Positions 63,025-64,000 of a stretch of DNA of 64,000 nucleotides are shown here, piece after piece. Numbering within the stretch: position 1 is the first letter of the stretch; every line of letters begins with the position of its first letter. Under the pieces are notes generated by a model. The model ran no database searches, had not been told where the DNA came from, and saw only the letters and a list, made by a program, of their open reading frames with translations. The position numbers and the translations under genes are program-made. The stretch lies in contig NZ_SRRY01000001.1 in the NCBI RefSeq assembly GCF_004792295.1, positions 3,417,501 to 3,481,500 of the forward strand. The letters run 5' to 3'. The stretch comes from Pseudoalteromonas sp. MEBiC 03607 (GTDB lineage: Bacteria > Pseudomonadota > Gammaproteobacteria > Enterobacterales > Alteromonadaceae).

Positions 63025-64000
63025 TTGCAGTTTTTTCAATTTTTTCTACTATCGATACGATTTTTTCATTACCAAATGCGAACGAAAAAGTTGAACCTTT
63101 TCCTAATTGACTGCGAATATCTAAACGGCTGTCATGACGTGTAAGTACATGTTTTGTAATAGCTAAACCTAAGCCAGAACCACCAGTAGTGCGGCTACGA
63201 GCCTTGTCTACACGATAAAAACGTTCCGTTAAGCGGTTTATGTGCTCAGCCGCAATGCCATCGCCATTATCGGTCACACTAAATAAAGCTTGGTCATTTT
63301 TACGCTGCCAATCAACCACGATCTTGCCGCCAGGCTTAGTGTAATGAATGGCATTAAAAACAAGGTTAGAAAAGGCACTACGCAATTCATCTTCAGCACC
63401 TTTTATATCGAGGCTGGCATCAATGTTAAAAATCAGTTCATGACCTTTATCTTGATTTAGTGACTGTGCCTCAGTTTGAATATAGGTAAGCAGCTGCGGT
63501 ACATTGACAGGCTTGTCGTTATCTTGACGACGCGCCCCTTCAATCCGCGACAGCGACAGCAATTGATTAACCAAGCTGTCCATTCGCTTACATTGCTCGA
63601 GCATAGTCGTTTGCGCTTTGTGCCACATTGCAGGAGGTGGCAGGCTTTCTGAATCAAGCATTTCTAAGTAACCGGTTACCACCGTAAGCGGTGTTCTTAG
63701 CTCATGAGACACATTAGCCACAAAATCTTTTCGCATTTGTTCTAGTTGCTTTAAGCGCGTGACATCACGCACCACCATCATCAACTGCGAACTTGCATAA
63801 GGCATAACACGAAACTCTAGAGTTTGATCGTAGCTGTGGCCACCATCAAGCTCGAGCGGTTCATCGAAACAGGCTTTGTGCATATACTTAGCAAATTTGG
63901 GATCGCGAATAAGATTATCTAAGCGTTGGCCATGATCGGTCGGCCATTGTAGCCCTAACACTTTAAGTGCTAGCTGGTTACACCATATAATACTGAGATC
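63017..64000 (-). CDS. phoR: Phosphate-regulon sensor kinase PhoR (5' end outside window)
   Basis: The frame is open from the stop at 63017 to the window edge, about 327 codons. The visible part begins in the PAS domain (SIIWCNQLALKVLGLQW), followed by HisKA with FVANVSHELRTPLTVV and a HATPase domain with GGSGLGLAI. The N-terminal membrane helices lie beyond the right edge; E. coli PhoR has 431 residues. It phosphorylates PhoB when phosphate is low and dephosphorylates it when PstSCAB-PhoU report sufficiency. The ATG/GTG-like position at 63961 is internal, since conserved PAS sequence continues upstream. phoB is expected immediately upstream. Confidence 0.95.
   Translation of the reverse strand, partial: DLSIIWCNQLALKVLGLQWPTDHGQRLDNLIRDPKFAKYMHKACFDEPLELDGGHSYDQTLEFRVMPYASSQLMMVVRDVTRLKQLEQMRKDFVANVSHELRTPLTVVTGYLEMLDSESLPPPAMWHKAQTTMLEQCKRMDSLVNQLLSLSRIEGARRQDNDKPVNVPQLLTYIQTEAQSLNQDKGHELIFNIDASLDIKGAEDELRSAFSNLVFNAIHYTKPGGKIVVDWQRKNDQALFSVTDNGDGIAAEHINRLTERFYRVDKARSRTTGGSGLGLAITKHVLTRHDSRLDIRSQLGKGSTFSFAFGNEKIVSIVEKIEKTAKS

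Noticed and set aside
1..64000. CRISPR array, rRNA or complete insertion sequence
   Set aside because: No regularly spaced repeats, rRNA sequence or full-length transposase were seen; the EF-hand copies are diverged genes, not an array.

Overview
The window reads as a chromosomal segment of a marine gammaproteobacterium of the Alteromonadales, most likely Pseudoalteromonas. This rests on gene order (holD-rimI; guaBA divergent from xseA; sfsA-dksA-gluQ-pcnB-folK-panBC; opgGH; phoR-pstS), on family content (class GN sortase system, DUF3019, MipA/OmpV, DUF3581), and on a moderate GC content with AT-rich intergenic regions. No database search was run; every name is an assignment from recognised motifs, lengths and neighbourhood.

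1-3.5 kb is accessory. It holds a cold-shock gene cut by the window edge, the C-terminal remnant of a tyrosine recombinase, an AlpA-type regulator, a hipBA toxin-antitoxin pair and TTTGTACACA repeats. It ends at a 28-codon stub of prfC (RF3), whose 5' coding sequence breaks off right after the HPDA of the P-loop. The 5' end of prfC is the classic insertion site of SXT/R391-type integrative elements, so this is probably one end of such an island. On the other side the chromosome resumes with a tripartite hybrid kinase, rimI, holD and tRNA-Trp, matching the holD-rimI-prfC neighbourhood of E. coli.

7.4-34 kb is mostly core: an Old Yellow Enzyme in a possibly acquired pocket, guaA, guaB, xseA, cysE, a small operon with a membrane-anchored XRE regulator, three diguanylate cyclases with intact active and inhibitory sites, an M16 lipoprotein protease, a MTHFR-like gene under a perfect MetJ box, a DEAD-box helicase, DUF3581, a DUF3019/two-component/MipA module, gltX, a glutaredoxin, proB and a DMT transporter.

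34-40.5 kb is a complete proteobacterial dedicated sortase system. It has a class GN sortase, its VIT/VWA substrate with a C-terminal LPQTDG signal, the OmpA-like PdsO, and the divergent PdsR/PdsS regulators. A ladder of GGCA repeats at 11/22-bp phasing lies in the shared promoter region.

41-46.4 kb pairs a GlrK-QseG-GlrR-like operon (the regulator is sigma-54 dependent) with a divergent cluster of four secreted two-EF-hand proteins. The first of these is preceded by a well-formed -24/-12 promoter, which suggests a calcium-binding regulon controlled by the neighbouring system.

46.4-64 kb returns to core genes: an amidohydrolase, a Crp-like regulator with a palindromic operator, a phosphoribosyltransferase, pepB, sfsA, dksA, gluQ, pcnB (apparently starting at AUU), folK, panB, panC, a lipoprotein with a mirrored cysteine pattern, opgG, opgH, pstS with tandem Pho boxes, and phoR running off the right edge.
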